Below are positions 61,869 to 64,000 of a stretch of DNA of 64,000 nucleotides, one piece after another (position 1 is the first letter of the stretch; each line of letters opens with the position of its first letter). The notes under the pieces are model-generated. The model was not told where the DNA came from, made no database searches, and saw only the letters and a list, made by a program, of their open reading frames with translations. The position numbers and the translations under genes are program-made. The stretch is from Drosophila miranda (taxonomy: Eukaryota > Arthropoda > Insecta > Diptera > Drosophilidae): contig NC_046676.1 of NCBI RefSeq assembly GCF_003369915.1, positions 8,525,501 to 8,589,500 of the forward strand, written 5' to 3'.

Positions 61869-62450
61869 TTATACCCGATACTAAGTCTGTATGGCTCTCC
61901 TCCGGCAGACGCCGCTAATATTGAACGACACGACAAAGAGAGAGACAGAAAATCAGTCTGAGCAAATTGATTTGTTCCTATTGGCTATAAAAATGATCTG
62001 ATCTGATCCAGATTCAGGAATCTGATAGATATGATCATTATCTATGATTCTGCGTTTTTAGTTTTCTCGAATGTGCAATATTGTGGATGCAACAGATTTT
62101 CGTCCTTTGTGGGGGCGGAAGTGGGCGGGGCGAAGTTTTGAAATATTTTTGTAGCAGTGACATATCACAGAAGTCTGGGTCCAAAACATCGTTGCTCTAG
62201 CTCTTATAGTCTTTGAGCACTAGGCGCTGAAGGGGACGGACAGACGGACGGACGGACAGACGGACAGACGGACGGACGGACAGACGGACAGACGGACAGA
62301 CCGACAGGGCTCAATCGACTCGGCTATTGATGCTGATCAAGAATATATATACTTTATGGGGTCGGAAACGATTCCTTCTGGACGTTACACACATCCACTT
62401 TTACCACAAATCTAATATACCCCAATACTCATTTTGAGTATCGGGTATAA
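61869..62450. mobile_element. DINE-1 / mini-me (non-autonomous Helentron) element
   Basis: Bounded by perfect 14-bp inverted termini: TTATACCCGATACT (61869-61882) and AGTATCGGGTATAA (62437-62450). Internally it has a (GGAC/AGAC)n tract at 62234-62305, the (GTCY)n proto-microsatellite, then GGGCTCAATCGACTCGGCTA, a short (TA)n, TTTATGGGGTCGGAAACGAT and a 3' hairpin (AATACTCATTTTGAGTATC, 62424-62442). These are hallmarks of DINE-1/mini-me, a very common non-coding repeat of Drosophila genomes. About 580 bp, apparently complete, no coding capacity. Confidence 0.88.
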
Positions 62451-64000
62451 AAAAAGAATTTCCCCAAATTTGCCATGCAAATATACGTAAGTCAGTAGGG
62501 CAATATGGCCAGGGGTCAGAGGGGGAATCTGAGGTCTGAGCGTGGCAATGGCTACCCTGCCACTTCAAATGCAGCCACAGACCGACGGCTCAAATAAATT
62601 TTCCAAAAATTTATCGTGCCCCACACTCACAGACACTCACAGACACACACACAGACGCCAAGAGTGGTAAATATTTGCAAAGGAACGAAAAAATAAAGTA
62701 AAGCAGGTTCTGTTTTTCAGTTGCTGTTCTGAAAAGCGATTTCTCCCAACTTTTGGGATTGGATTATTTTGCATACTGTTTTGATTATTAATTGTGGAGG
62801 TTTTGTGCTTGGGAATGGTTTACAAATCGCCATTGCCCGTCAATGATAGCCATGGGTATGGCATATTGGTTTTATCTACTCTTAGTAGGTAGAATCAAAT
62901 CTTTGATCCCTCGTCTGAACGTATCCTTAAAATCAAAGGAAGAGACCACCTAGTCTACAAACTCAACTACGATATGGCTTCTCAGCTATTCCAGAAGGGC
63001 ACTCCAAACGCCGACTTACCCTGGCCTTGACTTCTCCCCCACTTCTCATACTTTTTTAGCTGCTTTTGGTATTCTGGTCGCCGCCTTATCTGCTCCGAGA
63101 AAACTTATTTTCAGTTCGTGAAAAGTGCGGTAGAGTGGCGGAGAGCAGCCCCAAAGCTTTATTTATTTGTGTTTACATTGCATTAAACAGCTTGCAATCA
63201 GAGGAGCACGAAAAATCACTAATATCAAATTCAGCTTAATTAATTCAAAGTGCACACATCACTGGGGACGTCGCTTCCGATGTTGGATGCCCCGCCAGGG
63301 GCTGGGCGGCAGATAAGTGGATGGATAAGTAATAGGCAAATCGTGAGATTTACTCAAATTACCTCTGACCCGGCAGAAGTCTGATCTCAAAGGGGGGGCA
63401 GTGGCGCCTCCTCTTCCTCCGCCCTTCGGGTAATTGGAGTTGCAGGCGGCTGCCAGGACTGTGGCCCGGACTTAGGCTTTGCTTAAGATAATTGCTTTTG
63501 CCTTAATTAGTGGGCCATTGTGTGGATGTGTCTGCTCTGTCTGCCTACTCGTGTTTGTCTGTGATAATTATAAATGAATGCGATTGACAGCCAGCCGAAC
63601 GAAAGGCGAGAGTAGGGCTAAGAGGGGGGGGAGGGGTTAAAGAAGTACCCTGAAAAATTGATTTGAGAATTTATCACATATTTCTGGCCGTTTTGATGCG
63701 TTCGAGACACGCAATCATCCAAAGGGTGGGCGAAGTACGAGGAGATAAAGGACATAAATCAAAACTGTTTGCCTTTGCCGCTCTCTCTCCTACAAACTAC
63801 ATTTGTGTGTGTTGACATTTGCAATTGGCTGCGGGCTCACACATGACGGTGCACGCAATCGATGGGCCCCTTCTATATCCTTCTTTTTCTCCCATCCGTG
63901 CAAGCAGCAGTAAAATTTGTTACGTTTTCATACACGTGCCACTCCATTTAGGTGATGATCTGCAATGTTACCTCGTTATATTCAGTAAAAATAATCTTTT
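62451..64000. other. Right-hand flank, no gene seen
   Basis: AT-rich with short homopolymer (G7-8, A) and CA/GA tracts; no ORF or RNA gene supported. It may be distal regulatory DNA or an intron of Cbp53E or of a neighbour outside the window. Confidence 0.4.

Noticed and set aside
62234..62305. Direct repeats that could suggest a CRISPR-like or satellite array
   Set aside because: Short GTCY units without spacers, part of the DINE-1 element.

Overview
This is nuclear DNA from a Drosophila species. Genes are split by short GT-AG introns, and the protein set matches fly orthologues (mulet, KCNQ, Or46a, gemini, Ste24a/b/c, Cbp53E). A DINE-1/mini-me element with a (GTCY)n proto-microsatellite lies near the right end. 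The gene content points to Muller element C (D. melanogaster 2R). An obscura-group fly is my best guess, but that is inference. Gene symbols rest on recognising the proteins, not on a search.

Layout. Plus strand, left: the 3' end of mlt/TBCEL (1-459), then the voltage-gated K+ channel KCNQ (2052-10418), about 20 coding exons in a phase-consistent model with two symmetric cassette exons and several possible alternative 3' exons. Minus strand, read right to left from 28 kb: gemini (28186-19725, a CP2/TFCP2-type transcription factor), a secreted DNA/RNA non-specific endonuclease (18893-17722), the Or46a odorant-receptor locus (17184-14592, two receptors that share one last exon), and a ZAD plus multi-C2H2 zinc-finger gene (14263-10593) that converges on KCNQ. 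Plus strand again: three tandem CAAX-prenyl endopeptidases, Ste24a, b and c (33095-37793), and a small unrecognised 3-exon gene (37896-38801). Minus strand: the six-EF-hand calbindin Cbp53E (50308-40568), whose seventh intron is 7.1 kb. From 50.3 to 64 kb I see no convincing gene. That stretch holds a tandem duplication with an initiator-like motif, a frameshifted coiled-coil gene fragment, a DINE-1 element and many simple repeats.

Exon coordinates were worked out by hand from splice consensus, reading phase and family conservation. In every multi-exon model the summed exon length is a multiple of 3. Untranslated exons, transcription start sites and isoform usage cannot be fixed from sequence alone.

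There is no operon-like logic. Functional links are local: the Ste24 triplet is a tandem duplication with one shared intron position, and Or46a uses two promoters with a common last exon. KCNQ (M-type K+ current) and Cbp53E (Ca2+ buffer) are both neuronal genes, but nothing shows that they act together. Genes named for cytological regions 46 and 53 in D. melanogaster share this 64 kb, so gene order has been rearranged between the species.
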